From assembly GCF_036127095.1 (NCBI RefSeq), contig NZ_CP108006.1, forward strand, positions 124,001 to 188,000: a DNA stretch of 64,000 nt, in the 5' to 3' direction. Positions within the stretch are counted from its first letter, which is position 1. Each line of letters starts with the position of its first letter. The translations under genes and the position numbers were made by a program. Below the pieces are notes generated by a model, which was not told the origin of the DNA, ran no database searches, and saw only the letters and a list, made by a program, of their open reading frames with translations. Source of the DNA: Streptomyces sp. NBC_00335. Its GTDB lineage: Bacteria; Actinomycetota; Actinomycetes; Streptomycetales; Streptomycetaceae. Positions 63,143-64,000 of the stretch are shown here, piece after piece.

Positions 63143-63158
63143 TTGCAGATCCCTGCAA
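63143..63158. promoter_or_regulatory. ArsR-type operator upstream of arsR
   Basis: TTGCAGATCCCTGCAA: perfect TTGCAG/CTGCAA arms with 4-bp spacer, 98 bp before the arsR start codon. Confidence 0.6.
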
Positions 63159-63221
63159 CTCCTGGGACCCGGTGGGCGGCCTTCGTGACGTTCGGACCCC
63201 TCAGAGCGGGTCCTTCGCCGG

Positions 63222-63443
63222 TCAGGCCTTCTTGAGGAACTCGGTCTTCAGGACCAGGCCCTTGACCTGCTTCGTGTTGCACTCGACCTCGCCCGGACGG
63301 GAGGTGAGGCGGATGTTCTTGACCAGGGTGCCGCGCTTGAGGGTCTCGGAGGTCCCCTTGACCTTGAGGTCCTTGATCAGGGTGACCGAGTCCCCGTCGG
63401 CGAGCTGGGTGCCGTTGGAGTCCTTGACGATGATGTCGCTCAT
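63222..63443 (-). CDS. PhnA/YjdM-like protein, C-terminal domain only
   Basis: 73 residues matching the C-terminal domain of PhnA/YjdM (IIVKDSNGTQLADGDSVTLI; LKRGTLVKNIRLTSRPGEVE, then CNTKQVKGLVLKTEFLKK). The usual N-terminal zinc ribbon is absent, as in other short actinobacterial versions. The name comes from an old link to phosphonate use; the real function is unclear. ATG 63443; AAGGAC lies upstream. Confidence 0.78.
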   Translation of the reverse strand: MSDIIVKDSNGTQLADGDSVTLIKDLKVKGTSETLKRGTLVKNIRLTSRPGEVECNTKQVKGLVLKTEFLKKA

Positions 63444-63484
63444 GGCGTGGGTGTCCTTGCCGTTCTCGTAGCTGGTGCTGGTGT

Positions 63485-63895
63485 TCAGGTGAGGGCGGGT
63501 GCGGCCGGGTGATTCGAGTCCGGCCAGTCATCGGTACGCCACTGCTTGACCGCGTCCTGGGCCCCGTGGGCGGCCAGAGCTGCGGCGAGGTCGCAGTGGA
63601 CGGCGACAGGCGGGCAGGTGGCATCCGGCACGAGAGAGCCATCTGCGGGTATCGCCGCGAGCTCCAAGCGTCGGCCGTTCTCGGCGAGGTGGCGTGCGGC
63701 CTGGGCGACGGCGATCTGCCCGCCGGCCGACCATCCCAGCAGTCCGGTCAGGTCGAGGATGACCGGGCCGGTGCCCCGCGCGAGCGCCCACCCGATGGCG
63801 CCGGTGAAACGGTCCACGGCGTCTGCGCCGAGATACCCGGCCAGGGACAGCACGCCCAGGTCCTCGCGGGTTGTGTACCGCCATTCGATCGTCAT
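63485..63895 (-). CDS. STAS-domain protein (anti-anti-sigma type)
   Basis: 136 residues. A STAS fold: WRYTTREDLGVLSLAGYLGA, then PVILDLTGLLGWSAGGQIAV, where the Ser of the GWSAGG turn sits at the phosphorylation site of SpoIIAA-like antagonists, then RLELAAIP. A C-terminal tail of about 40 residues follows. Partner-switch proteins of this kind bind anti-sigma ATPases; the ATP-binding gene that follows at the window edge and the one at 61759 are candidates. Confidence 0.72.
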   Translation of the reverse strand: MTIEWRYTTREDLGVLSLAGYLGADAVDRFTGAIGWALARGTGPVILDLTGLLGWSAGGQIAVAQAARHLAENGRRLELAAIPADGSLVPDATCPPVAVHCDLAAALAAHGAQDAVKQWRTDDWPDSNHPAAPALT

Positions 63896-63917
63896 CGTCC
63901 GTTCCTCGGTTCGCTCG

Positions 63918-64000
63918 TCACAGGGGGAGGGTGATCCAGATGGCCTTGCCGCGCCCGTCCGCGTCCGGCCTCACAGCGGCGGTGCCGCCCAGCTCCATCG
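63918..64000 (-). CDS. ATP-binding protein, 3' end only
   Basis: The last 26 codons of a gene that leaves the window at the right edge. The tail contains RGKAIWITLPL before the TGA (63920-63918), typical of the last strand of HATPase_c anti-sigma-type proteins in streptomycetes. Upstream of the STAS gene on the same strand by 22 bp, which suits a partner-switch operon. Confidence 0.55.
   Translation of the reverse strand, partial: MELGGTAAVRPDADGRGKAIWITLPL

Overview
The window is high-GC (roughly 70%) DNA with strong G/C third-position bias, GTG/TTG starts, leaderless genes and families typical of Streptomyces: a streptogrisin-type protease, SpoIIE-family phosphatase, DUF4259, a second LigA, small ATP-binding anti-sigma-like proteins and a fused Ser/Thr kinase/substrate-binding protein. 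It reads as a chromosomal accessory segment of a Streptomyces or close relative. I see no rRNA, tRNA, CRISPR array or insertion sequence.

Layout. 1-3 kb: a cut-off gene, then an inositol-monophosphatase-like/NADP-binding oxidoreductase pair divergent from a LysR regulator. 3-12 kb: a lipoprotein and a leftward cluster of an actinobacterial HSP90-like ATPase, a 972-residue TPR protein, two paralogous repeat proteins and a WD40 fragment. 12-25 kb: a phosphotransferase-like protein, a MacB/LolD-type ABC exporter, a decayed 2-hydroxyacid dehydrogenase, chorismate mutase, a HEAT protein, a second NAD-dependent DNA ligase, DUF2461 and a BCCT transporter. 25-36 kb: a large secreted protein (pseudoprotease + trypsin-like protease + repeats), lipoprotein, alpha/beta hydrolase with MerR regulator, DUF4259, methyltransferase, 2OG-Fe oxygenase, receiver-like protein, secreted transglycosylase, GNAT and SRPBCC proteins. 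36-46 kb: SpoIIE phosphatase sensor, lipoprotein, hydrolase, membrane Ser/Thr kinase with an extracellular substrate-binding domain, streptogrisin-type protease, LysR. 46-55.6 kb: a beta-1,3-glucan utilisation locus (LacI regulator, GH81 endoglucanase, sugar ABC importer, GH1 beta-glucosidase). 55.6-59.9 kb: a three-gene recombinase cassette (integrase, XRE protein, zinc-ribbon protein with a recombinase-like but catalytically dead end). 60-64 kb: GNAT, an exported beta-carbonic anhydrase, a compact four-gene operon of small proteins, an ArsR regulator, a PhnA-like protein, a STAS protein and a cut-off ATP-binding protein.

How genes work together. Near-perfect GAGAGCGCTCTC sites lie before the LacI gene (degenerate) and twice in the divergent GH81/ABC promoter region, so the LacI protein probably controls extracellular glucan cutting, uptake and intracellular hydrolysis as one regulon. 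A shared TTGCA-N6-TGCAA site lies upstream of the ArsR gene and over the promoter of the small-protein operon, linking those two. A MerR-type dyad sits in the hydrolase promoter beside its divergent merR gene. The most unusual content is the recombinase cassette, whose third protein carries eight CxxC...(C/H)xxC zinc ribbons, an internal duplication and a recombinase-like domain without its nucleophile tyrosine; a hairpin covers the ribosome binding site of the cassette's first gene.
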